Assembly (NCBI GenBank): GCA_019637685.1
Contig: JAHBVF010000010.1
Location: 114,574 to 178,573 of the forward strand
Source: Caldilineaceae bacterium
Lineage (GTDB): Bacteria; Chloroflexota; Anaerolineae; Caldilineales; Caldilineaceae
Length of the DNA: 64,000 nt
Reading direction: 5' to 3'
Part shown: positions 41,408 through 51,164 of the stretch, in pieces
How the letters are laid out: each line of letters begins with the position of its first letter
Position numbering within the stretch: position 1 is the first letter of the stretch
Translations under genes and position numbers: made by a program
Notes under the pieces: generated by a model
Seen by the model: only the letters and a program-made list of their open reading frames with translations
The model's database searches: none
What the model was told of the DNA's origin: nothing

Positions 41408-42999
41408 AGACAGACAGCCTTCGTCCAGCGAATGTTGGGCGATTGGGAAAGTTCCTCAATAATTGGGGCGGGCACAGGTTCGTCTGTGCCAAGCACCATA
41501 ATCGCCTGGCCACGGGGGGCGCGACGGCCCACGTGCATAAAACTAATGTTAATATCGGACTGGCCAAGCATTGTGCCCACGCGGCCAATCATTCCAGGCC
41601 GATCGTTGTGGGAAGCGAGCAGCAGATTCCCTTCGGCTCGGAAATCCACCCACAGATCATCAATAGCGACGATCAGCGGCTCCTCGCGGACGAACGCGCC
41701 GCGCACCGTACGGGTCTCCCCGGCGCTGGTCATGCGCAGGGTCAGCATCGATTCGTAGCGCTCGTGATGGTTGATCAATTTGCGCTCAACAACAGCCATT
41801 CCCTGTTGACGGGCCAGCAATTCAGCATTGACCAGATTCACCCGATCCGCCACAATACCCGTCAGCACTCCTTTGATCGCGCCGGCCTTGACATAGGCCA
41901 AGTCGTGTTCAGCGATGGGTCCGTGCGCGGTCACTTCCAGGCGTTCGATGCCCTGCCCGTCCAGTTGACGCAAAAAGCGCCCCATTCGTTCCGCCAGGTC
42001 AATATATGGAACCAGAGCGACAAGGGATTTGGGCGGCAGAATGGGCGCGTTGACCGCATAGCGGGCCGGGCGTCCGTTGAGAACATCCAGCACCTGTACG
42101 GCCACATCCACGGCCACCTTCTCCTGGGCTTCCACAGTGCTGCCGCCCAGATGGGGAGTGAGGATGATTCGGGGATTGCCACGCAGGGGGCTGTCCGCGG
42201 GCAGCGGCTCGGTTTCAAAAACATCGATAGCCGCACCGGCAATGTGCCCAGTGCTGATGGCCTCGATCAATGCCTCCTCGTCAATAATCCCACCCCTGGC
42301 TACATTAAGCAGCCGCGCGCCCTTTTTCATGCGCGCCAACTGCGTGCGGTCGATCATATGATAGGTCGTCTCTGTCATGGGCACGTGAACGGTCAAGAAA
42401 TCACACTGGGCCACCAGATCGTCCAGGCTTACCAGTTCTACGCCCCGCTGGGCCGCGAAGTCCGTGGTGACATACGGATCGTAGGCAATAACTTTCATGC
42501 CCAGCCCCGCGCCCCGTTCCGCCACCTCGCGAGCAATACGGCCAAAACCCACAACGCCCAGGGTCTTGCCCCGCACCTCTACGCCCACAAATTCGGCGCG
42601 CTTCCATTTGCCTGTCTGTACGTGCTGGTTGGCCAGGGGAATGCTGCGGGCCATGGCCATCAGCATTGCGATGGTGTGTTCAGCCGCGGCCACCACATTG
42701 CCCGTGGGCGCGTTGACCACAATCACACCGCATTGGGTGGCCGCGTCCAGGTCGATATTGTCCACGCCGATCCCGGCGCGTGCGACGACTTGCAGCTTTG
42801 TGCCAGCCCGCAACAGGCTGGGGGTCACTTGGGTGCTACTCCGCACCAGCAGCGCGTCGTAGTTGGGAATAATCTCAATCAGTTGGTCGGGTGTCAGCTC
42901 CGTGCGCACGTCTACATCGACATTGGACGCTTCGTTGAGGGGAACCAGGCCGCTTTCAGCGAGTTTGTCGCTCACCAGAATGCGAAAACGTGCGGTCAT
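41404..42999 (-). CDS. serA: D-3-phosphoglycerate dehydrogenase
   Basis: 531 residues, the long type with ACT domain. ATG 42999 is chosen: GGAGG lies upstream and MTARFRILVSDKLAESGL fits family starts. The NAD loop is LGVVGFGRIA; catalytic residues lie in LNVARGGIIDEEAL, TEPLPADSPL and LTPHLGGST. An intervening ASB domain and a C-terminal ACT domain (LLLASHNDRPGMIGRVGTMLGQSDINISFMHVGRRAPRGQAIMVL) regulate by serine. It catalyses the first step of serine synthesis. Confidence 0.95.
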   Translation of the reverse strand: MTARFRILVSDKLAESGLVPLNEASNVDVDVRTELTPDQLIEIIPNYDALLVRSSTQVTPSLLRAGTKLQVVARAGIGVDNIDLDAATQCGVIVVNAPTGNVVAAAEHTIAMLMAMARSIPLANQHVQTGKWKRAEFVGVEVRGKTLGVVGFGRIAREVAERGAGLGMKVIAYDPYVTTDFAAQRGVELVSLDDLVAQCDFLTVHVPMTETTYHMIDRTQLARMKKGARLLNVARGGIIDEEALIEAISTGHIAGAAIDVFETEPLPADSPLRGNPRIILTPHLGGSTVEAQEKVAVDVAVQVLDVLNGRPARYAVNAPILPPKSLVALVPYIDLAERMGRFLRQLDGQGIERLEVTAHGPIAEHDLAYVKAGAIKGVLTGIVADRVNLVNAELLARQQGMAVVERKLINHHERYESMLTLRMTSAGETRTVRGAFVREEPLIVAIDDLWVDFRAEGNLLLASHNDRPGMIGRVGTMLGQSDINISFMHVGRRAPRGQAIMVLGTDEPVPAPIIEELSQSPNIRWTKAVCL

Positions 43000-43080
43000 G
43001 CGAATTCTACCTCCATAATTAAGCACACTATTCTAGGCACAGCATACCGTGCCCTTGCGCTACATATCAGCCCATACACA

Positions 43081-44784
43081 TTACATACTCTCCGGCGCAG
43101 TCATCCCCATCAGCCCCAGCACACGGGCAAGAGCCGTGCGCGCGGCCAGGCTGAGCAAGAGTCGGCCACGGGTCAATGCCGGTTGGCTTACATCCACCAC
43201 CCGACACTTTTCGTAGAAAGCGCTGAAAGTGTGGGCCAGGTCCAGGGCATAATGGGTCAGGTTGTGGGGGGAAAGCTTTTCCACAGCAAAGTCGATCTGC
43301 TCCTCCAATTCCAAAATCTTGCGGATCAAGTCCAGCTCCGCGGGATGGCTAAGCAGAGCCACTGCTTCGTCGTCACCGGGTTGGGGTTGCGCGCCTGTAG
43401 GCAAGCCTTCGTTGGCTGCTTTTTCCAAAATCGAGCAGATGCGGGCATGGCCGTACTGGACGTAGTAGACCGGATTGTCGTTCTTCTGTTCTGTGGCCAG
43501 ATTCAGATCGAAATCCACACCGCTCTCCGGGGCACGGGTCAGGAGCATAAAGCGCACGGCATCCGCGCCCACCTCTTCCACCACCTCGTGCAGGGTGAGG
43601 AAATCGCCGGAACGTTTGCTCATCTTGACTTCCTGGCCGTCCCGCACCAGTTTGACCAGATTGTAGAGCACAATAATCAGCCGCTCCGGGTCCAGCCCCA
43701 GCGCGGCCATAATCGCGCCCATGCGGGGCACGTGGCCCTGGTGATCCACGGCCCAGACATTGACCACCCGGTCGAAGCCCCGGCGCACAAATTTGTCGTA
43801 GTGATAGGCGATGTCGCTGGCGAAATAGGTGGGCAATCCGTTGGTTTTCACCACCACTTCGTCTTTCTCATTTTTGGGATATTTGCTGGCCAGGAACCAG
43901 CGCGCGCCGTCCCATTCGCCGATATCGCCCTTTTCGGTCAGGTCGGCGAGTATCTGATCCACCAGTCCTTCGTCGTGCAGGCTCTGCTCGCTGAACCAGC
44001 GGTCGTATTGGACGCCGATCAGCCCCAATTCGTCCCGCAAATCGGCCAAAACAATGGCCAGCCCCCGGGTGCGCAGGTCCTTCAATACGTCCGCCAAAGG
44101 CATGGACAGATAACGGTCGCCCACTTCGGCCTGAATCTGCTGGGCGTAGCCAATCATATAGTCGCCCTGATAGCCGTCCTGCGGCACTTCGGCATCCTGC
44201 CCGTGGAGTTGCAGATAGCGGGCGTGGAGGGTGCGGGCAAAGAGATCGAGTTGGTTGCCCACGTCGTTGACATAGAACTCCCGCTGCACGTCGTAGCCCG
44301 CCGCGGTCAGCACAGACGCCAGCGCATCACCCAACACCGCGTTGCGTGCGCCGCCGTAGTGGAGGGGACCAGTGGGGTTGGCACTGACAAATTCCACCTG
44401 CCAGCGCTGCCCCGCGCCCCGGTTGATGTTGCCCAGGCTCTTCCCCGCGTCGATGATGGCCCGCACCTGCGTTTGCAGCCAGTCCTCGGCCAATCGGATG
44501 TTGATGAAACCTGGCCCGGCCAGTTCCACCGCGCCGATCAGTCCATCCACGGGGATGTGGCCCACAATCGCCTGGGCAATCTGCCGGGGATTGGCTTTCT
44601 CGCCCGTGGCCTGCTTGACAGCCGCGGCGGTGATCAGCGCGATATTTGTGCTGAAATCCCCGTGATCCGCCTGTTTGGGTCGTTCAATCGCGGGCGCAGC
44701 AATGGGCACATCGGGCAATTGCCCGGCGCTTTTGGTTGCGTCCACCGCGGCGCTGATGATTTCTTGTATCTGATCCCGTAGCAT
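43081..44784 (-). CDS. argS: arginyl-tRNA synthetase
   Basis: 567 residues from ATG 44784 (a TTG two codons earlier is less likely). N-terminal ArgS additional domain; class I signature NPTGPLHYGGARNAVLGD in place of HIGH; second signature KMSKRSGDFLTL; the DALR anticodon-binding domain at the end (YALDLAHTFSAFYEKCRVV...RLLLSLAARTALARVLGLMGM). It lies between polA and serA on the same strand. It is complete. Confidence 0.95.
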   Translation of the reverse strand: MLRDQIQEIISAAVDATKSAGQLPDVPIAAPAIERPKQADHGDFSTNIALITAAAVKQATGEKANPRQIAQAIVGHIPVDGLIGAVELAGPGFINIRLAEDWLQTQVRAIIDAGKSLGNINRGAGQRWQVEFVSANPTGPLHYGGARNAVLGDALASVLTAAGYDVQREFYVNDVGNQLDLFARTLHARYLQLHGQDAEVPQDGYQGDYMIGYAQQIQAEVGDRYLSMPLADVLKDLRTRGLAIVLADLRDELGLIGVQYDRWFSEQSLHDEGLVDQILADLTEKGDIGEWDGARWFLASKYPKNEKDEVVVKTNGLPTYFASDIAYHYDKFVRRGFDRVVNVWAVDHQGHVPRMGAIMAALGLDPERLIIVLYNLVKLVRDGQEVKMSKRSGDFLTLHEVVEEVGADAVRFMLLTRAPESGVDFDLNLATEQKNDNPVYYVQYGHARICSILEKAANEGLPTGAQPQPGDDEAVALLSHPAELDLIRKILELEEQIDFAVEKLSPHNLTHYALDLAHTFSAFYEKCRVVDVSQPALTRGRLLLSLAARTALARVLGLMGMTAPESM

Positions 44785-44815
44785 TGGCAAAGCCTTATCT
44801 CAGAAGTTCAGAAGC

Positions 44816-44849
44816 AGAAGTTCGACTTTTTAGAAAAAGTCGAACTTCT
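44816..44849 (-). terminator. hairpin element C, copy 3, directly after polA
   Basis: AGAAGTTCGACTTTTT pairs with AAAAAGTCGAACTTCT two bases past the polA stop codon. Only the hairpin core of element C is present here. The stem ends in A/T runs, so it can act as a terminator. Confidence 0.7.
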
Positions 44850-44850
44850 C

Positions 44851-47655
44851 TTATGCCTTTTCCATATCATACCAGTTCGGCCCGACATCTGCATCCACTT
44901 TCAAAGGAATATCCAGTTTGTAGGCCGATTCCATCACTTCGACAACCAGCGCAGTCACTGCTTCTTTCTCGGCTGCGGGCATCTCCACCACCAGTTCGTC
45001 GTGGACCTGCAGCAGCATTCGGGCCTGGAAGCCCTCCGCCTGCAAGCGCCGGTGCAGGTGGATCATCGCAATTTTGATAATATCCGCGGCCGTGCCCTGG
45101 ATGGGGGCGTTGATGGCAGCCCGTTCCAACGCCTGGCGCTGGTTGAAGGGCAGTTTCGCCTGCAACTCCGGAAAGAAGCGCTTGCGCCCCAGCAGCGTCT
45201 CCACATAGCCATCTTCGGTGGCTTTGCGAATGGTCTCGTCGATGAACGTGCGCACCCGCGGATAAGTGGCGAAATATTGGTCCAAAAAACGCTGGGCCTC
45301 GGCGGGTCCCATCTCCGAGCGGCTGCTCAGGCCATAGGCGCTGACGCCGTAGATCGTGGCAAAATTGATCGTCTTGGCCAGCCCCCGCTGGGAACGATCC
45401 ACATCCTCCAGCGCCACATCAAAAAGTTTGGAAGCTGTGGCCGAGTGGATGTCCAAATCCTGGCGAAAGGCATCCAGCAGACCCGGCTCCTGGGCCACGT
45501 GGGCCAGCACCCGCAGCTCCACCTGGCTGTAGTCCGCGGCCAGGAGCAGCCAACCCTCCGGCGCCACAAATGCCTTGCGAATCTCCCGTCCCATCTCCGT
45601 GCGGATGGGGATATTCTGCAAGTTGGGGCTGTTGCTGCTCAGCCGACCCGTGGAGGAGCCGGTCTGGTTGTAGCTGGTGTGCAGGCGGCCCGTGGCCGGA
45701 TTGACCAGCACAGGCAGAGCGTCCACGTACGTGCCCCGCAGCTTCTCCAACTGGCGCTGGTCCAGAATCAGTGTCAGCGCTTCTTGCTGCTCCGCGTTCA
45801 GGTCGTCGGTCGCGTTTGCCAGTTTGTCCAGTTCCCCCGCGGCTGTGCTGAAAAAGCCCGATTTTGTCTTCTTCAGCCCCTGGGTGGGAAAACCCATCTC
45901 CTCAAAGAGAACCTGGCTCAACTGCTGGGTGCTGCGGATGTTGAACTCGTGACCGGCAATTTCATACAAACGCTTTTCGCAATAGAGCAGACGCTCGGCC
46001 AGGTTCGTAGACATCTCGCCCAAAAAGTCCGTGTCCAGCTGGATACCCGCCATCTCCATTTCGGCCAGCACTGGCAACAGCGGCAGCTCGATGGACTCGT
46101 ACAGCTCCCACAGACCGGCGTCCTGCACCCGTGGGGCCAACAGGTGATAGAGTTGCAAAGTAGCGTCGCAGTCCGCGCCGCAATAGGCCCCCACCTGCTC
46201 AATCGGCGCGTGGTCGATGGTAATCTGTTTGCGCCCGCTGCCGATAATCTCGCTGATTTCGATCATACGCCAGCCCAGTTCCCGTTCGGCTGTACTTTTC
46301 AACCCCAGAGAATGGCTGGCCGGATCGACCAGCCAGGCCAGCGTCATTGTGTCGTGCCACGCGCCGGCCACGTCCAGCCCGTGGCGGATGCAGACCACCG
46401 CGTCGTATTTGGTGTTGTGGGCCACTTTGGGGCGGTTGGCATCGGCAAAAAGAGGCGAAAGGGCAGAACGCACACTTTCCCAGGCCAGTTGCGTGCCCTC
46501 CTGGTGGGCGACGGGAATATAGGCTGCTTCGCCTTTGGCCCAGGCCACGCCCAGACCCACCAAATCCGCCTGCATCGGGTCTGTGCCGGTCGTCTCCACG
46601 TCAAAGCTGATCAGCGGCGCGGCGGAGAGTTTTGCCACCAGTTCCCGCAGTCCGGCCACATCGGTGATTGTCAGATACGGATTTTCGACGACAGCGGCTG
46701 GTGTGGCGCTGGCTTTGGGCGCGTCCTCGGCAAAAAGGGAGAGCTGCCCGCTGTCGTCCTCTGCATCAGCAACTGGCACTGCCTCCTCGTCCAGATTGAG
46801 TTCCCGGATAAAGCTGCGGAACTCCAGTTCCTCAAAGAGACGGCGCAGCCCGGCCCGGTCCCAATCCTTCAGTCGGAAGCTTTCCGGGTCGAAGGCAATG
46901 TCTTCCAACTCTGTGCCGATTGTGACCAGCCGCACATTGCGCCGCACCTGTTCTTCCGACTCGCGCACGCTCTGCTGGGTTTTTGGCCCGCGCACGTCGT
47001 CGATGTGGGCATAGAGGCCGTCGATATCCCCATACTCTTTCAGAAATTTGATGGCGCTCTTTTCGCCCACGCCGCTGATGCCGGGAATGTTGTCCGACGT
47101 GTCACCCACCAGTGCCTTCATTTCGATAAACTGGTCGGTGGTCAGCCCATAGCGCTCCTCAATTTCCGCGGGGCCATAGGCGTCGGTGGTGGGCGAGGGA
47201 CCGCCCCGGGTGTAGAGGATTCGTACCCGTTCGCTGACCAACTGGAACATATCCCGGTCGCCGGTGAGGACGAAGACATCCACGCCCTGCTCCCCGGCCT
47301 GGCGGGCCAGGGTTCCCAGCACATCATCCGCTTCGAAACCGGCTTTGGTCACAATGGGGATATTGAGGAGGCGCAGCATTTCCTGGATGCGGTCGATCTG
47401 CGTGTGCAGATCGTCGGGCATCCGCTCCCGGGTGGCTTTGTAGTCCGGGAACTCTTCGTGCCGCCAAGTATCGCCCACATCAAAAGCCACCGCCACATAA
47501 TCGGGCGCGTATTCTTTCAGAATACTCAGCAGCTTGCGGGTAAAGCCAAAGACAGCCGTCGTCAATTCGCCCCGCTGGGTCATCAGCGGGGTTTTGACGC
47601 CGAAATAGGCCCGATAGGCTTGGGAGTGGCCGTCGATGAGCAGTAATTTGGACAT
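44851..47655 (-). CDS. polA: DNA polymerase I
   Basis: 934 residues from ATG 47655 (MSKLLLIDGHSQAYRAYFG); an in-frame ATG upstream (47721) would add an unlikely leader. The 5'-3' exonuclease covers about 1-300 (GDRDMFQL, GVGEKSAIKFL). The 3'-5' exonuclease keeps its acidic residues (FDVETTGTD, HNTKYD, YCGADCDATLQL), so proofreading should be active. Polymerase motifs A (DYSQVELRVLAH), B (RGLAKTINFATIYGVSAYGLS) and C (LLQVHDELVVE) are all there. Confidence 0.96.
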   Translation of the reverse strand: MSKLLLIDGHSQAYRAYFGVKTPLMTQRGELTTAVFGFTRKLLSILKEYAPDYVAVAFDVGDTWRHEEFPDYKATRERMPDDLHTQIDRIQEMLRLLNIPIVTKAGFEADDVLGTLARQAGEQGVDVFVLTGDRDMFQLVSERVRILYTRGGPSPTTDAYGPAEIEERYGLTTDQFIEMKALVGDTSDNIPGISGVGEKSAIKFLKEYGDIDGLYAHIDDVRGPKTQQSVRESEEQVRRNVRLVTIGTELEDIAFDPESFRLKDWDRAGLRRLFEELEFRSFIRELNLDEEAVPVADAEDDSGQLSLFAEDAPKASATPAAVVENPYLTITDVAGLRELVAKLSAAPLISFDVETTGTDPMQADLVGLGVAWAKGEAAYIPVAHQEGTQLAWESVRSALSPLFADANRPKVAHNTKYDAVVCIRHGLDVAGAWHDTMTLAWLVDPASHSLGLKSTAERELGWRMIEISEIIGSGRKQITIDHAPIEQVGAYCGADCDATLQLYHLLAPRVQDAGLWELYESIELPLLPVLAEMEMAGIQLDTDFLGEMSTNLAERLLYCEKRLYEIAGHEFNIRSTQQLSQVLFEEMGFPTQGLKKTKSGFFSTAAGELDKLANATDDLNAEQQEALTLILDQRQLEKLRGTYVDALPVLVNPATGRLHTSYNQTGSSTGRLSSNSPNLQNIPIRTEMGREIRKAFVAPEGWLLLAADYSQVELRVLAHVAQEPGLLDAFRQDLDIHSATASKLFDVALEDVDRSQRGLAKTINFATIYGVSAYGLSSRSEMGPAEAQRFLDQYFATYPRVRTFIDETIRKATEDGYVETLLGRKRFFPELQAKLPFNQRQALERAAINAPIQGTAADIIKIAMIHLHRRLQAEGFQARMLLQVHDELVVEMPAAEKEAVTALVVEVMESAYKLDIPLKVDADVGPNWYDMEKA

Positions 47656-47749
47656 AGAAAAACCGATTCTCACGGAGTAGGGTTGGGTATTTCCTATTCC
47701 GTCGTGGCTTCTTCCCGACAAAACAACAAATACCCGATCGCTTCTTTAG

Positions 47750-47882
47750 TACACTGTAAATTAAGTGATTTGACGTTTCTGTAGGTGCAGTTTTGAACTG
47801 CACAGGCAGCCGAAGGGGTATTCGTCCCTTGCGCAGCTATAAGCAGCGCCTACGCTAAGATAAAAACTTTGTTTACAGTGTA
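47750..47882 (+). repeat. 133-bp element B, copy 2
   Basis: It has ends TACACTGTAAAT and TTTACAGTGTA and the same length and order as copy 1 (25986-26118), with few substitutions (ctataagc for ctacaagc, cgctaag for cggtaag). The gap 47656-47970 consists largely of this and the next element. Confidence 0.8.
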
Positions 47883-47895
47883 TTTGTTGCAGCGT

Positions 47896-47966
47896 CAACA
47901 AAGTTTTTGGAAGTTCGACTTTTCAGAAAAGTCGAACTTCTGTAGTCGAATAACTTTGTTTCCAGT
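47896..47966 (+). repeat. hairpin element C, copy 4
   Basis: AAGTTCGACTTTT/AAAAGTCGAACTT core with CAACAAAG left and CTTTGTTTCCAGT right, 13 bp after B2. At 25.9 kb the order of C and B is the reverse. Confidence 0.8.
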
Positions 47967-47970
47967 TCAC

Positions 47971-48183
47971 TTATTCAATCGCCAGTGAACCCGTATCCAC
48001 CAGTTCCTTCACTTGGGCGATCTTCAGAATGGAGCGCAGGGTGCGCAGTTTGCGCCCCATATCCAGCCGGCACAGGCCGGTGGGCAGGTCCAGCACATAA
48101 TTGTTCTGGGAACGATTGACCAGCACAATTACATCTTTGGGGTCGTGAACCCACGTCAATTGGTCGACGTTCTTCGTTGCCAT
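47971..48183 (-). CDS. small conserved-looking protein, 70 aa, unknown
   Basis: Reads MATKNVDQLTWVHDPKDVIV onwards, with a central LVNRSQNNYVLDLPTGLCRLDMGRKLRTLRSI. It is probably beta-rich. GGGGAGAG is well placed upstream of the ATG. No family is recognised. The composition is protein-like (few rare residues, clear hydrophobic pattern), so I consider it a real gene. It lies between polA and the GT2 gene on the same strand. Confidence 0.6.
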   Translation of the reverse strand: MATKNVDQLTWVHDPKDVIVLVNRSQNNYVLDLPTGLCRLDMGRKLRTLRSILKIAQVKELVDTGSLAIE

Positions 48184-48328
48184 GACACTCTCCCCGCTTA
48201 AATTGAAGTGAGCAGTTATGGGTTATTGGCTACCAGGAGCGTCAACTACCTGCTAATTGCCGCACACGCATAAGAGATGCTCAACAACGCCACTCACAGA
48301 TTATCCAATATCCACTGCCGCTATTGTA

Positions 48329-49873
<1,545 letters not shown>

Positions 49874-50106
49874 AGAACACCTTTCGATGGAAAGTTAAGA
49901 CATAGCGGTTGTATAATCCAGGCGCAGGCGCGGCGGAGACAGTCGCCACAGGGGTAGTGATGCGCAAAAAGATGCCGACGGCAACTCTTCCCGTCGGCAC
50001 GGCTGGATAACAACTGCCCCAGTATAGCTGAAAGAGAAATGCGGACCAAATCCCGGCGGATTCACGTCTGATGATTCAGTATCTCTGCTTTTCAGCAAAA
50101 CGGCAG

Positions 50107-50135
50107 TTGTAGCGCTGTTATAAACTGTGTACTAT
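50107..50135 (+). promoter_or_regulatory. sigma70-type promoter of the HPt pair
   Basis: TTGTAG (50107-50112) and TACTAT (50130-50135), 17-base spacer, 120 bases upstream of the first HPt gene. The rest of the gap 49874-50254 shows nothing else. Confidence 0.45.
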
Positions 50136-50254
50136 GGGGGCGGCGGCTTGCCCGGACGCGTGGACAAATGTTCGCCGCCTGCGTCCAGACAATATCTGTT
50201 ACTATGTATTATGAGATCCCCTCGGCATTCAGAGGGCACGATTCGAGGATTTTG

Positions 50255-50650
50255 ATGAATTCTGATTTAGACATATTGCCTTTTCCCCTGGACCAGTCTG
50301 TTCTGGCCACGTTGGCAGAGGACGTTGCAGACAACGACCCGGACATAATGCTGGAGCTGATCGACATTTTTATGCACGACAGCGAAGAACACCTGGAAGG
50401 CATTCGCCTGGCTATGGACAGGGGTGATTATCGCCATATTGAAATCAGCGCGCATTCGCTCAAATCCAGCGCCGCCACCTTCGGAGCGATGGCCTTTTCC
50501 GAACTCTGTTTTCGCCTGGAACAGTGCGCGCATTCCCGGCAGGCCGATCGTTTTCCTGAGGTGGTGGCGGCGATGAGGCAAGAACTCACATCGGTCAACC
50601 AAGCCCTGGCTGACGAGCGAGCCAAATGGGCAGAGGCAGCCAGCGAATGA
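50255..50650 (+). CDS. HPt (histidine phosphotransfer) domain protein 1
   Basis: 131 residues from ATG 50255 (GAGGAT upstream). All-helical, with AHSLKSSAATFGAMAFSELCFRLE holding the phosphorylated His of the four-helix HPt bundle. The DNDPDIMLELIDIFMHDSEEHLEGI helix is typical. It has no kinase domains. It overlaps the second HPt gene by four bases. It probably shuttles phosphate in a multistep relay whose hybrid kinase is not adjacent. Confidence 0.9.
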   Translation: MNSDLDILPFPLDQSVLATLAEDVADNDPDIMLELIDIFMHDSEEHLEGIRLAMDRGDYRHIEISAHSLKSSAATFGAMAFSELCFRLEQCAHSRQADRFPEVVAAMRQELTSVNQALADERAKWAEAASE

Positions 50651-51039
50651 GCAGCCAACAGAAAGATCACCCCCCCCTGGACGCGGACACAATCCGGGCG
50701 TATGTTGTGGATGCGTGCGGCGGTGATGGAGAGATCGTTTCGCAAATGGTGATTTTTTTTCTCGGCAGTACAGACGACTTGATCGCCCAGATGAAAACAG
50801 GCGTAGAGGGCAATGATTTCGACTCTGCACGGCGGGCCGCGCACTCGCTTAAATCGAGCAGCCGCATGTTCAGTGCAGAAGCCTTGTCCATCCTGTGTGC
50901 TAAGGCAGAAACAGTGGCAGAAGCAGTGGCAGAGACAGGCAAGGCTGAAGCGTTCTTGTCCCTCTTGCCAGCTATCGAGCGCGAAGTGGAATGGCTCAAA
51001 GCGTGTCTGCCCCAATTCTGCGCGGAAATCGTAGCGTAG
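50647..51039 (+). CDS. HPt domain protein 2
   Basis: 130 residues, starting in the ATGA overlap. The phosphoacceptor motif is AAHSLKSSSRMFSAEALSILCAKAE. The downstream half has a repetitive ETVAEAVAETGKAEAF helix. A paralogue of the preceding gene and presumably co-expressed with it. Its opposite neighbour is the EF-G-like gene across a shared terminator. Confidence 0.9.
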   Translation: MSSQQKDHPPLDADTIRAYVVDACGGDGEIVSQMVIFFLGSTDDLIAQMKTGVEGNDFDSARRAAHSLKSSSRMFSAEALSILCAKAETVAEAVAETGKAEAFLSLLPAIEREVEWLKACLPQFCAEIVA

Positions 51040-51076
51040 AAATGTGCTTCGGCGAGTGGACATGGACAGCCAAACA

Positions 51077-51115
51077 GAGAGAGGCAGGGACCACGGAATT
51101 GGCCCCTGCCTCTCT
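51077..51115. terminator. bidirectional terminator between HPt 2 and EF-G-like genes
   Basis: AGAGAGGCAGGG pairs with CCCTGCCTCTCT in the interval between convergent genes. A TTTT run follows within five bases on the plus strand. Confidence 0.7.
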
Positions 51116-51164
51116 GCTTTTAGCTATGCTTCTCAGTCTATAGAGTGTATAGATCAGTGCTGCA

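Noticed and set aside
41443..44781. Long plus-strand open frame opposite serA and argS
   Set aside because: It is antisense to two intact housekeeping genes and encodes a His/Gln/Arg-rich, unpatterned protein.
45001..47646. Long plus-strand open frame opposite polA
   Set aside because: Antisense shadow; no domain pattern, while polA carries every catalytic motif.
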